Assembly (NCBI RefSeq): GCF_024448165.1
Contig: NZ_JAMOLN010000037.1
Location: 1 to 58,447 of the forward strand
Source: Streptomyces longispororuber
Lineage (GTDB): Bacteria; Actinomycetota; Actinomycetes; Streptomycetales; Streptomycetaceae
Reading direction: 5' to 3'
DNA: 58,447 nucleotides
Positions 8,349-17,410 of the stretch are shown here, piece by piece (position 1 is the first letter of the stretch; every line of letters starts with the position of its first letter). A program made the position numbers and the translations under genes. A model generated the notes under the pieces. The model was given only the letters and a program-made list of their open reading frames with translations, was not told the DNA's origin and searched no databases.

Positions 8349-10126
8349 GCGGCGTGCGGCAGTCCCTCGTCATCGTCGGCGCCGGGCCGCGGGGGACCGG
8401 TGTCCTGGAGCGGATCGCCGCCAACAGCCCTGACCTGGGCGGCGAGTTGGCGCTCGACGTGCATCTCGTCGATCCGTTCCCGCCCGGCGGCGGGCGGATC
8501 TGGCGACAGGAGCAGTCGCCCCTGCTGTGGATGAACTCGCAGGCTCAGGACGTCACCATGTTCACCGACGACACCGTGCAGCTCGGCGGTCCCGTGCTGC
8601 CCGGGCCCGCCCTGCACGAATGGGCCGGCATCGACGGGCGGGTCTTCGCCGACCGGCGCAGCCAGGGCGACTATCTGCGCTGGGTGTACGAGAAGGCCGT
8701 CGCGGGCCTGCCCGCCGGGGTCGTCGTCCACCACCACGCACGGCGCGCGCTGCGCCTGTCCGGGCCGCGCGGCGGACGCCAGCAGGTGTGGCTGGAGGGC
8801 CGCCCGCGCCCCCTGCTCGCCGATGCCGTCGTGCTCACCCAGGGCCACCTCGACGCCGAACTCGACGAGGAGCAGCAGGAGTTGTCCGCGTACGCCGAGC
8901 GGCACGGGCTCGTGCACCTGCCGCCGGACTTCACCGCCGACAGCGACCTGAGCGCGCTCGCCCCCGGCCAGGACGTGCTCGTCCGCGGTTTCGGACTCGC
9001 CTTCGTCGACCTGATGGTGCTGCTCACGGAAGGGCGCGGCGGGCGCTACGAAGGCGACCGGTACCTCCCCTCGGGACGCGAGCCCGTCCTGCACGTGGGA
9101 TCGCGCAGGGGCGTGCCGTACCGGTCCAAGATCGGCTACGACTGGGACGCCGGAGCGGGGGAGCGGCCGCCGCTGCCGCGCTTCCTCGGCCCCGCCCAGA
9201 TCGACGAACTCCTCGCCCGGGACGACGGGTTCGACTTCCGCCGCGACGTGTGGCCGCTCATCGACAAGGAGCTCGGATTCGCCCACTACCACCGGCTGTT
9301 CACCGCGCACCCGGAGCGGACCCGCGTCGCCTGGGACGTCTTCGAGGCGAAGTACGCCGCCGCGGCCCCGCTCGGCGCCGAACTGCGGGCGCTCGTCGCC
9401 GCCGCCGTCCCCGACCCCGCCGACCGGCTCGACCTGACCGCCCTCGACCACCCCCTCGACGGCGTGCGGCACGCCTCGTACGAGGAGCTCCAGGAAGGAC
9501 TGCGCGGCCACATCACCGCCGACCTGGAGCGCCGGCACGACCCGGAGCGCAGCCCCGACCTCGCCGTCTTTCTCGGCCTGCTCTCCGTGTACGGGCAGGT
9601 CGTGCGGCTCGGCGACATCGGCGCCTGGTGGCACGGCTTCTTCAGCTACCTCGCCTCCGGGCCGCCCGGACCCCGGCTGCGCCAACTGCTCGCCCTGTCC
9701 CGGGCGGGCGTGGTCAGGTTCGTCGGCGCCGACCTGCGGATCACCGCCGAGGACGGCGTCTTCCGGGCCACCTCCGCCACGGTCCCCGGCCTGCGCACCG
9801 ACGCCCGCGCACTCGTCGAGGCCCGGCTCCCGCAGCCCACCCTCGCCCGCACCCGGGACCAGCTGCTGCGCGAACTCCACGACGAGGGCGCCGCCTCGAC
9901 CCCGGCCGGACTCCTCGCCGTCGACCCCGCCGACGGCCGGATCCTGCACCGCGACGGCAGCGCCCACCCGCGCCGCTTCGCCCTCGGCCCGCACACCGAC
10001 GCGCGCGGCGCCGGTGCCTTCACCCGGCCCCGTACGAACAGCCCGTCGTTCCGGCAGAACGACGCCACCGCGCGAGCGGTCCTCGCCCTCCTGCGCGACC
10101 TGTCCTGTCGCGCCACCGCCGCCTGA
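8345..10126 (+). CDS. FAD/NAD(P)-binding oxidoreductase (NAD_binding_9 type)
   Basis: The 593-residue protein opens with a dinucleotide-binding motif ([19 protein letters not shown]) and continues with [24 protein letters not shown], typical of the PF13454 FAD/NAD(P)-binding family. A second nucleotide-binding-like segment ([25 protein letters not shown]) follows near residue 220. There is no signal peptide, so it is cytoplasmic. The substrate is not predictable from sequence. It starts inside the stop of one permease gene and ends 33 bp before the other, so it is made in the same operon as the transporter; oxidation of the imported compound is a reasonable inference. Confidence 0.8.
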   Translation: MSGVRQSLVIVGAGPRGTGVLERIAANSPDLGGELALDVHLVDPFPPGGGRIWRQEQSPLLWMNSQAQDVTMFTDDTVQLGGPVLPGPALHEWAGIDGRVFADRRSQGDYLRWVYEKAVAGLPAGVVVHHHARRALRLSGPRGGRQQVWLEGRPRPLLADAVVLTQGHLDAELDEEQQELSAYAERHGLVHLPPDFTADSDLSALAPGQDVLVRGFGLAFVDLMVLLTEGRGGRYEGDRYLPSGREPVLHVGSRRGVPYRSKIGYDWDAGAGERPPLPRFLGPAQIDELLARDDGFDFRRDVWPLIDKELGFAHYHRLFTAHPERTRVAWDVFEAKYAAAAPLGAELRALVAAAVPDPADRLDLTALDHPLDGVRHASYEELQEGLRGHITADLERRHDPERSPDLAVFLGLLSVYGQVVRLGDIGAWWHGFFSYLASGPPGPRLRQLLALSRAGVVRFVGADLRITAEDGVFRATSATVPGLRTDARALVEARLPQPTLARTRDQLLRELHDEGAASTPAGLLAVDPADGRILHRDGSAHPRRFALGPHTDARGAGAFTRPRTNSPSFRQNDATARAVLALLRDLSCRATAA

Positions 10127-10159
10127 GCGTTCCCCGCCCGCACCTTCCCGAGGACCCCT

Positions 10160-11047
10160 ATGTCTCTGACCACCGATCCACCCCGCGGCAAGACCGCCGA
10201 GGCGCCGCCCGCCGACGACTACGCGCAGCTCAAGGTCGTCCCCGTACGCCACCCCTGGCGCTGGGCCGCGATCGTCGCGACCGCCGTCCTCGTTGCCCAG
10301 TTCGCCCACGGCCTGGCCACCAACTCCGGCTGGGAATGGGAGGTGTTCGCGGAGTTCTTCACCGCGGACGTCGTCCTCAAGGCCGTCTGGACGACGCTCC
10401 AGCTCACCTTCTACGGCACCGCCCTCGGCTTCGCGCTCGGCATCGTCCTCGCCTTCATGAGGCTGTCGCAGAGCCGGTTCCTGCGGACCGTGGCGTTCGG
10501 CTACATCTGGGCGTTCCGCTCGATCCCGCTGATCGTGCAACTGCTGTTCTGGTTCAACCTCGCCTACCTGTACAAGGAGCTGCAGTTCGGGATCCCCTTC
10601 GGGCCCGGCTTCTTCTCCTTCGACACGATGGGCCTGGTCGGCGCGATGAGCGCCGCCGTCCTCGGGCTCGCCCTGCACCAGGCCGCGTACGCCGCCGAGA
10701 TCGTCCGCGCCGGCGTACTCGCCGTCGACAGCGGCCAGTTGGAGGCGGCGGCCGCCCTCGGGATCCCGCGCCTGCGGCAGATCCGCCGCATCGTCCTGCC
10801 GCAGGCGATGCGGTCGATCCTGCCGAACGCCGCCAACGAGGTCATCTCCCTCTTCAAGGGCACCTCGATCGTCTCCGTCATGGCGATCGGCGAGCTCTTC
10901 TACCAGGTGCAGGTCATCTACGGCCGCAACGGCCGCGTGGTGCCCCTGCTGATGGTCGCCACCGCCTGGTACATCCTCCTGACCAGCGCGCTCTCCGTAC
11001 TGCAGCACTACGTCGAGCGCCACTTCGCGAAAGGTGCCACCCGATGA
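10160..11047 (+). CDS. Amino-acid-type ABC transporter permease (second subunit)
   Basis: The 295-residue membrane protein resembles the first permease throughout: [42 protein letters not shown], the EAA loop [23 protein letters not shown] and [24 protein letters not shown] ribosome site precedes the ATG. Its stop overlaps the ATPase start (ATGA). Two different permease genes with one ATPase gene point to a heterodimeric membrane pore over an ATPase homodimer, as in many polar amino-acid importers. Confidence 0.94.
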   Translation: MSLTTDPPRGKTAEAPPADDYAQLKVVPVRHPWRWAAIVATAVLVAQFAHGLATNSGWEWEVFAEFFTADVVLKAVWTTLQLTFYGTALGFALGIVLAFMRLSQSRFLRTVAFGYIWAFRSIPLIVQLLFWFNLAYLYKELQFGIPFGPGFFSFDTMGLVGAMSAAVLGLALHQAAYAAEIVRAGVLAVDSGQLEAAAALGIPRLRQIRRIVLPQAMRSILPNAANEVISLFKGTSIVSVMAIGELFYQVQVIYGRNGRVVPLLMVATAWYILLTSALSVLQHYVERHFAKGATR

Positions 11048-11811
11048 GCGCGTCCGCCATGGTGGAAGTGAAGTCCGTCCGCAAGAGCTTCGGACCGCTG
11101 GAGGTGCTGCGCGGCATCGACCTCGACGTGCAGGCCGGCGAGGTGACCGTCGTCCTCGGCCCGTCCGGCTCCGGCAAGTCGACGCTGCTGCGCACCATCA
11201 ACCACCTGGAGAAGGTCGACAGCGGCTGGATCAGCGTCGACGGATCCCTGGTCGGCTACCGCCGCTCCGGGGACAAGCTGTACGAGCTGCGCGAACGCGA
11301 GGTGCTCAGGCAGCGCACCCAGATCGGCTTCGTCTTCCAGAACTTCAACCTCTTCCCGCACCTGACGGTCCTGGAGAACGTCACCGAGGCGCCGCTCTCC
11401 GCACTCAAGCGGCCCCGTGACCAGGTGGCGGCGACCGCCCGCCGCCTCCTGGACCGGGTCGGGCTCGCCGACAAGGCCGACGCCTACCCCAAGCAGCTCT
11501 CCGGCGGCCAGCAGCAGCGCGTCGCCATCGCCCGGGCCCTCGCCCTGGAACCCAAGCTGCTGCTGTTCGACGAGCCGACCTCCGCGCTCGACCCCGAACT
11601 GGTCGGCGAGGTGCTCGACGTCATCAAGGACCTGGCGCACCAGGGCACCACGATGATCGTCGTCACGCACGAGATCGGCTTCGCCCGCGAGGTCGCCGAC
11701 ACCGTCGTGTTCATGGACGAGGGCCGCATCGTCGAACGCGGCACCCCCGCCGAGGTCCTGGACGCCCCGCGCGAGGAACGCACCAGGGCGTTCCTGTCCA
11801 AGGTCCTCTGA
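11044..11811 (+). CDS. Amino-acid-type ABC transporter ATPase
   Basis: The 255-residue ATPase is complete: Walker [10 protein letters not shown] (residues 39-47), Q loop [13 protein letters not shown], signature LSGGQQQR, Walker [14 protein letters not shown] and switch His in VVTHEIGF. The FQNFNLFPH form is typical of the polar-amino-acid (GlnQ/HisP) subfamily. It contains an extra stretch [21 protein letters not shown] before the Q loop, also seen in that subfamily. It energises the permease pair encoded upstream and shares a 4-nt overlap with the second permease gene. Confidence 0.96.
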   Translation: MSASAMVEVKSVRKSFGPLEVLRGIDLDVQAGEVTVVLGPSGSGKSTLLRTINHLEKVDSGWISVDGSLVGYRRSGDKLYELREREVLRQRTQIGFVFQNFNLFPHLTVLENVTEAPLSALKRPRDQVAATARRLLDRVGLADKADAYPKQLSGGQQQRVAIARALALEPKLLLFDEPTSALDPELVGEVLDVIKDLAHQGTTMIVVTHEIGFAREVADTVVFMDEGRIVERGTPAEVLDAPREERTRAFLSKVL

Positions 11812-11813
11812 CG

Positions 11814-11869
11814 CTCTCACCACTCACCACTCACCACTCACCACTCACCACTCACCGCTCACCACCTGC
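11814..11869 (+). repeat. Heptamer microsatellite (CACTCAC)n
   Basis: Five perfect CACTCAC units run from 11821 to 11855. They are flanked by one-mismatch units CTCTCAC (11814) and CGCTCAC (11856) and a more diverged CACCTGC. The array fills most of the 84-bp gap between the ATPase and binding-protein genes of one operon. Simple repeats of this length are rare in such high-GC sequence and could change copy number by slippage. Confidence 0.95.
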
Positions 11870-11895
11870 CACCCACGCACTCCAGGAGTACGCCC

Positions 11896-12870
11896 ATGCT
11901 GTCCCGCCGCACCCTCGCCGCCTCCGTCGCCGCGCTCGCCGTGGCCCCGCTGCTCGCCGCCTGCGGAGGTGACAGCGACGCCGCCACGACCACCGGCAGG
12001 GCCGGCGGCACGAAGAAGGTCGGCAACATCAACATCGGTCCCGACCAGAACCGCGTCCGCGGCCAGAAGGTCGACGAGATCGCGGCGCTGCTGCCGGCCT
12101 CCGTCCGCAAGCGCGGCACGCTGCGCCTCGGCGGCAGCGCGGACGCCTCGCCACCGCTCGGCTTCTTCGCGACCGACGACAAGACCCGGATCGGCTCCGA
12201 ACTCGACATCGCCACCCTGGTCGCCGACACCCTCGGCCTCAAGATTCAGCAGGAACTGGTGAGTTGGGAGAACCTCTTCGTCGGCCTCGACAGCGGCAAG
12301 TTCGACGCGGTGTTCTCCAACGTGACGGTGACCGAGGAGCGCAAGGAGAAGTACGACTTCGCCACCTACCGTCTCGACGACATCGCGTTCGAGGCGAAGA
12401 AGGGCACCAGCTGGCGGGTCAAGGAGCCCAAGGACGTCGCGGGCAAGACCATCGCCGTCTCCTCCGGCACCAACCAGGAGAAGATCCTCGTCGACTGGAG
12501 CAAGCAGGACGAGAAGGCCGGTCTGAAGCCCGTCACCATCAAGTACTTCCAGAAGGACACGGACTACTACCTCGCCCTCCAGTCCGGGCGCATCGACGCC
12601 TACCTCGGCCCGAACCCGTCCGCCGCCTACCACGTCGCGGCCGCGGGACAGTCGCAGATCATCGGCACCATCTCCGGGGGCGGGGACGACGTGCAGGGCA
12701 AGATCGCGGCGACCACGAAGAAGGACAGCGGGCTCGTCGACGCGTACGCCGCCGCCCTCAACCACGTCATCGAGGACGGGTCGTACGGGCGGGTCCTGAA
12801 GCGCTGGGGCCTGTCGAGCGAGGCCGTGCCGAAGTCCGAGATCAACCCCGAGGGCCTGCCGAAGCCCTGA
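11896..12870 (+). CDS. ABC transporter binding lipoprotein of the operon (family 3)
   Basis: The 324-residue precursor has a lipobox (LLAACGGD, Cys at residue 23) and a family-3 solute-binding domain: VRKRGTLRLGGSADASPPLGFF, GSELDIATLVADTLGLKI, DSGKFDAVFSNVTVTEERKEKYDFATY, and a final VIEDGSYGRVLKRWG. It is encoded with the permeases and ATPase and just before two flavin oxidoreductases, so it should capture the compound they process. It is paralogous to the divergent protein at 6086. The ligand is unknown; the family suggests an amino acid, a derivative or another small polar compound. Confidence 0.92.
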   Translation: MLSRRTLAASVAALAVAPLLAACGGDSDAATTTGRAGGTKKVGNINIGPDQNRVRGQKVDEIAALLPASVRKRGTLRLGGSADASPPLGFFATDDKTRIGSELDIATLVADTLGLKIQQELVSWENLFVGLDSGKFDAVFSNVTVTEERKEKYDFATYRLDDIAFEAKKGTSWRVKEPKDVAGKTIAVSSGTNQEKILVDWSKQDEKAGLKPVTIKYFQKDTDYYLALQSGRIDAYLGPNPSAAYHVAAAGQSQIIGTISGGGDDVQGKIAATTKKDSGLVDAYAAALNHVIEDGSYGRVLKRWGLSSEAVPKSEINPEGLPKP

Positions 12871-12931
12871 CCGTCCGCCCTCGGCGCGGGATGTCCGTCC
12901 CGCGCCCGATCCGCCGAAAGGTTCCCCACCC

Positions 12932-14011
12932 ATGACCAGCCAACCCGGCCGGGGCCTGCTGCACCTCGCCGCGGCCGTCGACCTCGCCGGCACCCTCGAC
13001 GCCGAGCCGTACCTCCGGCTCGTCCGCCTCGCGGAGCACGGGGCGCTCGACTTCGTCACGCTGCACGACACCTTCGCCGCGGCGGGCCCCGACAGCCTCT
13101 CCGTGCTGTCCAGGATCGCCCCGGCCACCTCCCGCATCGGCCTGGTGCCGACCGTCACCACCACCCACACCGAGCCCTTCCACGTGCAGGCCGCCGTCGC
13201 CACCCTCGACTGGGTGAGCCGGGGGCGGGCCGGCTGGCGGCCCGACGTCTCGCCCGGCGACGACGAAGCCGCCCTGGTCGGCCGCCGGCAGCCGCCCGCA
13301 CCCGCCGACCTGTGGCACGAGGCCGGTGAAGTGGCTGACGTGGCACGGAAGTTGTGGGACAGCTGGGAGGACGGCGCCGAGATCAGGGACGTCGCCACCG
13401 GCCGGTTCGTCGACCGCGACAAACTGCACCACGTCGACTTCGAGGGACGGACGTTCTCGGTGCGCGGCCCCTCCATCGTGCCGCGGCCGCCGCAGGGCAA
13501 CCCCGTCGTCGTGGTGGACGCCACCCGCCCGTACGCCTACGACGTCGCGGCCCGGCACGCCGACGTCGCCCTCGTCGGCATCGCGGACCCCGGCCAACTG
13601 GCCACCGCCCGCGCCGGGTTGCGGCGCCGCGCCGCCGAGCACGGCCGCGACCCCGACGAGCTGCGGGTGCTCGCCGCGCTCCGGATCGACCTCGGCGGCG
13701 GCGAACGGACCGCCCGCCCCGGCCACGGCGGCGGCCCGCTGCCCACGGAGGAGGGGCCGCTGTACCGCGGCGGGCCCGTCGACCTCGCCGACCTGATCAC
13801 CGACTGGCACCGCCGGGGCGCCGCCGACGGTTTCCACCTGACCCCGCTCGATCCGCGCCGCGACCTGGAGCGCCTGGTCAACGGGACCGTGCCGCTGCTC
13901 CAGCACCGCGCCCTGTTCCGCACGTTCTACCCGGGCAGCACCCTCAGGGAGCACCTGGACCTTGCCCGGCCCGCCAACCAGTTCGCGGCCCTCGCGCAGG
14001 AGTCGTCATGA
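12932..14011 (+). CDS. LLM-class flavin-dependent oxidoreductase
   Basis: The 359-residue protein follows the bacterial luciferase-like TIM barrel plan: LLHLAAAVDLAG at strand 1, RLAEHGALDFVTLHDTF, LSRIAPATSRIGLVPTVTTTHTEPFHVQAAVATLDWVSRGRAGW, and PPQGNPVVVVDA with RHADVALVG. These enzymes use FMNH2 supplied by a reductase to oxygenate small molecules. It is shorter and more diverged than the next gene and lacks its full NtaA/DszA signature. The 4-nt overlap with the next gene suggests equal expression and perhaps sequential steps. The substrate is unknown. Confidence 0.88.
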   Translation: MTSQPGRGLLHLAAAVDLAGTLDAEPYLRLVRLAEHGALDFVTLHDTFAAAGPDSLSVLSRIAPATSRIGLVPTVTTTHTEPFHVQAAVATLDWVSRGRAGWRPDVSPGDDEAALVGRRQPPAPADLWHEAGEVADVARKLWDSWEDGAEIRDVATGRFVDRDKLHHVDFEGRTFSVRGPSIVPRPPQGNPVVVVDATRPYAYDVAARHADVALVGIADPGQLATARAGLRRRAAEHGRDPDELRVLAALRIDLGGGERTARPGHGGGPLPTEEGPLYRGGPVDLADLITDWHRRGAADGFHLTPLDPRRDLERLVNGTVPLLQHRALFRTFYPGSTLREHLDLARPANQFAALAQESS

Positions 14012-15312
14012 CCTCAACTCTGCCCAGCCGTAAGGCCATTCACCTGGCCGCCCACTTCCCGGGCGTCAACAACACCACCGTCTGGACCGACCCCGGGTCC
14101 GGCTCGCAGATCGACTTCACGTCCTTCGAGCACCTCGCCCGCACCGCCGAACGCGGCCTCTTCGACTTCTTCTTCCTCGCCGAAGGGCTCCGCCTGCGCG
14201 AGCACAAGGGACGCGTCCACGACCTGGACGTCGTCGGCCGCCCGGAGTCCCTCACCGTCCTGAACGCCCTGGCCGCCGTCACCGAGAAGCTGGGGCTCGC
14301 CGCCACCGTCAACGCCACCTTCAACGAGCCCTACGAGACCGCCCGCCGCTTCGCCTCCCTCGACCACCTCAGCGGCGGCCGGGCCGCCTGGAACGTGGTG
14401 ACCTCCTCCGACGCCTTCACCGGCGAGAACTTCCGGCGCGGCGGCTATCTCGACCGCGCCGACCGGTACACCCGGGCCGCCGAGTTCGTCGACGTGGCAC
14501 GTCAGTTGTGGGACGCCGGGACCGGGCGTCCGGTCCGCCATCACGGGCGGCACTTCACCATCGAGGGCGACGCCGGAGTGCCGACCCCGCCCCAGGGCCA
14601 CCCCGTCGTCATCCAGGCCGGGGACTCCGCCGAGGGCCGCGAGTTCGCCGCGGCCGCCGCCGACGTCATCTTCACCCGGCACGGCACCCTGGAGGCCGGA
14701 CGCGCCTTCTACGCCGACGTGAAGGGACGGCTCGCCGCGCACGGGCGGGAGCCGGAGGACCTGCTGATCATGCCGGGCGTGACGTTCGTGCTCGGCGACA
14801 CCGACGCCGAGGCGCAGGAGAAGGCCGCCGGGATCCGCCGGCAGCAGGTCTCCCCGCAGAACGCGATCCTCACCCTGGAGCAGGTGTGGGGCGTGGACCT
14901 GTCCTCCTACGACCCCGACGGGCCGCTCCCCGACATCGACCCGGTGCCCGACACCGGCCTCTCCCAGGGACGCACCCACCGCGGCGATGTGTTCGCGCTG
15001 GCCGAGAAGTGGCGGGAGCTGTCCCGGGCCAAGGGCCTGTCCATCCGGCAGACCGTCATCGAGACGACCAGCCGCCAGTCGTTCATCGGCACGGCCCGCA
15101 CGGTCGCCGCCGAGATGGACGCGTTCGTGCAGGGCGACGCCGCCGACGGCTTCATCCTCGTACCGCACCTGACCCCCGGGGGCCTCGACGACTTCGTCGA
15201 CCAGGTCGTGCCGCTGCTCCAGGAGCGGGGCGCGTTCCGCACGGAATACGAAGGCGACACCCTGCGCTCCCACCTGGGACTCCGTACGCCGGAAAGGACG
15301 CTCACCGCATGA
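14008..15312 (+). CDS. NtaA/SnaA/DszA/SoxA-type FMN-dependent monooxygenase
   Basis: The 434-residue enzyme carries the family signatures RAAWNVVTSSD, NFRRGG..Y.DRADRYTRAAEFVDVARQLWD and PPQGHPVVIQAGDSAEGREFAAAAADVIFT. Known members oxidise nitrilotriacetate, EDTA, dibenzothiophene sulfones, pristinamycin and, in Bacillus, S-substituted cysteines. Members next to amino-acid-type ABC transporters often act in sulfur-compound salvage. The ATG overlaps the preceding stop and the gene ends in an ATGA overlap with the DUF1684 gene. No flavin reductase is visible in the operon, so FMNH2 must come from elsewhere unless the FAD protein at 8345 contributes. Confidence 0.92.
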   Translation: MTSTLPSRKAIHLAAHFPGVNNTTVWTDPGSGSQIDFTSFEHLARTAERGLFDFFFLAEGLRLREHKGRVHDLDVVGRPESLTVLNALAAVTEKLGLAATVNATFNEPYETARRFASLDHLSGGRAAWNVVTSSDAFTGENFRRGGYLDRADRYTRAAEFVDVARQLWDAGTGRPVRHHGRHFTIEGDAGVPTPPQGHPVVIQAGDSAEGREFAAAAADVIFTRHGTLEAGRAFYADVKGRLAAHGREPEDLLIMPGVTFVLGDTDAEAQEKAAGIRRQQVSPQNAILTLEQVWGVDLSSYDPDGPLPDIDPVPDTGLSQGRTHRGDVFALAEKWRELSRAKGLSIRQTVIETTSRQSFIGTARTVAAEMDAFVQGDAADGFILVPHLTPGGLDDFVDQVVPLLQERGAFRTEYEGDTLRSHLGLRTPERTLTA

Positions 15313-16058
15313 CCGACGCCGCAGACCTCTGGAAACAGTGGCACGAGGACCGGACCGCCGCCGTCTCCGCCCCACACGGGGTGCTCTCGCTCACCGGCAC
15401 CCACTGGCTCGACGACCATCCGGAGGGCCGACTTCCGGCCATCCCCGGGCAGTGGCGTGCCGACGGCGACGCGGTGGTGCACACCCTGGACGGCCAGGAA
15501 TCCCGGCTCGCGGCCGACGCGGGCGTCACGATCGGCGAGCGCCGGCTCGTCGTCATCCGGCGCGAAGGACTCTGGGCCGTGCGCGACTTCGACCCCGCCG
15601 CGCCCGCCCGCACCGCGTTCCTGGCGTCCGCCGGCATCGACGCCACCCCGTACGACCCGCGCTGGACGGTCGAGGGCCGCTTCACGCCCTACGCCGACGC
15701 GCGCGAGGTCCGGGTCGAGAACGCCGACGGGAAGGAGCGCGGCCTCGGGCTCGCCGGAGAGCTGACCTTCACCCTCGACGGGCAGAAGCACACTCTCCAG
15801 GTCGCGCGGCTGGGCGACGGCCGGCTGTGGGCCGTCTTCGCCGACGCGACCAGCGGCAACACCAGTTACCGGTTCCGCTTCCTCTACCCGGACGCACCGG
15901 ACGAGGACGGCCGCACCACCGTCGACCTGAATCGCGCGGTCCTGCCCAACTGCGCCTTCGCCGACCACTTCATCTGCCCCTTCCCGCCCCCGGGCAACAC
16001 GCTCCCCGTGGGCGTCGAGGCGGGGGAGCGGAACCTCGCGGCGCCCTCATCCGTCTGA
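15309..16058 (+). CDS. DUF1684 family protein
   Basis: The 249-residue protein matches DUF1684: an N-terminal WKQWHEDRTAAVSAPHGVLSLTGTHWLDD, a central beta-rich part, and the conserved C-terminal block RAVLPNCAFADHFICPFPPPG. The Asn-x-Cys and His in that block are candidate functional residues. There is no signal peptide. The family has no established activity. It is the last gene of the transporter/oxygenase operon, coupled by ATGA, so it probably handles a product or intermediate of the flavin enzymes; this is inference. Confidence 0.85.
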   Translation: MTDAADLWKQWHEDRTAAVSAPHGVLSLTGTHWLDDHPEGRLPAIPGQWRADGDAVVHTLDGQESRLAADAGVTIGERRLVVIRREGLWAVRDFDPAAPARTAFLASAGIDATPYDPRWTVEGRFTPYADAREVRVENADGKERGLGLAGELTFTLDGQKHTLQVARLGDGRLWAVFADATSGNTSYRFRFLYPDAPDEDGRTTVDLNRAVLPNCAFADHFICPFPPPGNTLPVGVEAGERNLAAPSSV

Positions 16059-16331
16059 CGGACGGAGCACGGACAGCGACGGCCCCGGCGGCGTGGCACT
16101 GCGTACGGAACGTACGAGTGAAGCCGTCGGGGCATGCCGTCGTGTATGCGGAGAACCGGCGGAAGTCTGAAAGGCACTCTTGTGCCGAGTAGTTGAGACC
16201 CCGAATACTCCCGAGCAGCGCTTGTCAGGGCCACGGCGTGTCCGTAATCCGGACCACGGCCGGTGTCCTGGCTGCGCCTCACGGGCCCCGACCCCACGCG
16301 GGCCCCCGACTTCCCTCGGGAGGAACGACCA
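16059..16331 (+). promoter_or_regulatory. Upstream region of the first streptogrisin-like protease
   Basis: No gene is seen. A short inverted repeat CCGTC-TGA-CGG lies just after the DUF1684 stop and may contribute to termination. A clear inverted repeat GGCAC-TCTT-GTGCC lies at 16173-16186 and may be an operator or promoter element. GGGAGGA precedes the protease GTG by about 7 nt. Confidence 0.35.
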
Positions 16332-17237
16332 GTGAGGATCAAGCGCACCACCCCCCGCAGTGGCATAGCGAGACGGACCCGGCTGATCGCCGCGGGCTCC
16401 GGCTTCCTTGCCGCGGCCGCGTTCGCCGTCCCCTCCGCCCACGCGGCCGAGGCACCCCAGGCCTTCAGCGCCGCCGAACTCACGCAGACCAGTGACGCGG
16501 TGCGCGGCGCCGACGTCGCCGGTACCGCATGGGCCGTCGACGCCAAGACCAAGCAGGTCGTCGTCACCGTCGACAGCACGGTCTCGCAGGCCGAGATCAA
16601 CCAGATCAAGAAGGAGGCCGGCGACACCGCGGGCGCCCTCAAGATCAAGCGCACGGCCGGCACGTTCAAGAAGCTGATCTCCGGCGGCGACGCCATCTAT
16701 GCGAGTAGCTGGCGCTGCTCGCTCGGCTTCAACGTTCAGGACAGCAGCGGGAACTACTACTTCCTGACCGCCGGTCACTGCACCGACGGCGCGGGCACCT
16801 GGTGGTCCAACTCCGGGCACACGACGACGCTCGGTTCCACCGCGGGATCCAGCTTCCCCGGCAACGACTACGGCATCGTGCGCTACACCAACAGCTCGGT
16901 GACCAAGTCCGGCACCGTCGGCAGCGTGGACATCACGGGCGCGGCCACGCCGTCCGTCGGCACCACCGTCACCCGGCGCGGTTCCACCACCGGCATCCAC
17001 AGCGGCCGGGTCACCGCCCTCAACGCCACCGTGAACTACGGCGGCGGCGACATCGTCTCCGGCCTCATCCAGACCACGGTCTGCGCCGAGCCCGGCGACT
17101 CCGGCGGGCCGCTGTACGGCGGCAGCACCGCCTACGGCCTCACCTCCGGCGGCAGCGGCAACTGCACCTCCGGCGGCACGACCTTCTTCCAGCCGGTCAC
17201 CGAGGCGCTCAGCGCGTACGGGGTGCACGTCTACTGA
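16332..17237 (+). CDS. Secreted streptogrisin-like serine protease (S1 family)
   Basis: The 301-residue precursor has an Arg-rich signal peptide ending near AHAAE (about residue 39), a pro-segment of about 75 residues, and a chymotrypsin-fold domain probably starting at ISGGDAIY (residue 117). The catalytic triad is H149 (TAGHC), D179 (GNDYGIV) and S257 (GDSGGP). Cysteines flanking His and Ser fit the usual disulfides. Streptogrisins are extracellular proteases that remove their own propeptide. The GTG start is chosen because of the preceding GGGAGGA. A strong terminator follows. It is a close paralogue of the protease at 18619. Confidence 0.95.
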   Translation: MRIKRTTPRSGIARRTRLIAAGSGFLAAAAFAVPSAHAAEAPQAFSAAELTQTSDAVRGADVAGTAWAVDAKTKQVVVTVDSTVSQAEINQIKKEAGDTAGALKIKRTAGTFKKLISGGDAIYASSWRCSLGFNVQDSSGNYYFLTAGHCTDGAGTWWSNSGHTTTLGSTAGSSFPGNDYGIVRYTNSSVTKSGTVGSVDITGAATPSVGTTVTRRGSTTGIHSGRVTALNATVNYGGGDIVSGLIQTTVCAEPGDSGGPLYGGSTAYGLTSGGSGNCTSGGTTFFQPVTEALSAYGVHVY

Positions 17238-17298
17238 CCCCGGATTCCCTGAACCACCGAGCACGTTCCGTACGTCTTTGAACCGCAGCCAGCAGTAG

Positions 17299-17333
17299 GA
17301 GCCCCGTCCGGTCGTTCGTACCGGGCGGGGCTC
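17299..17333 (+). terminator. Hairpin terminator after the S1 protease
   Basis: A 14-bp stem, GAGCCCCGTCCGGT with ACCGGGCGGGGCTC (one G-U pair), encloses a 7-nt loop and is followed by CTCCCTTTG. It ends the protease transcript before the slipin gene. Confidence 0.88.
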
Positions 17334-17410
17334 TCCCTTTGTGCCCCTTACAGAGTTACCGTCGAAGTACGCGCCTGTTGCGCCCACTTCGGACCCTGGG
17401 GGGCCGTGAG

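Noticed and set aside
8324..11023. Long minus-strand frame opposite the FAD and permease genes
   Set aside because: It is acidic low-complexity sequence produced by third-position GC bias. The opposite strand holds well-conserved genes.
11814..11869. Heptamer array considered as an iteron or replication element
   Set aside because: There is no DnaA box cluster, AT-rich zone or replication gene nearby, and it lies within an operon.
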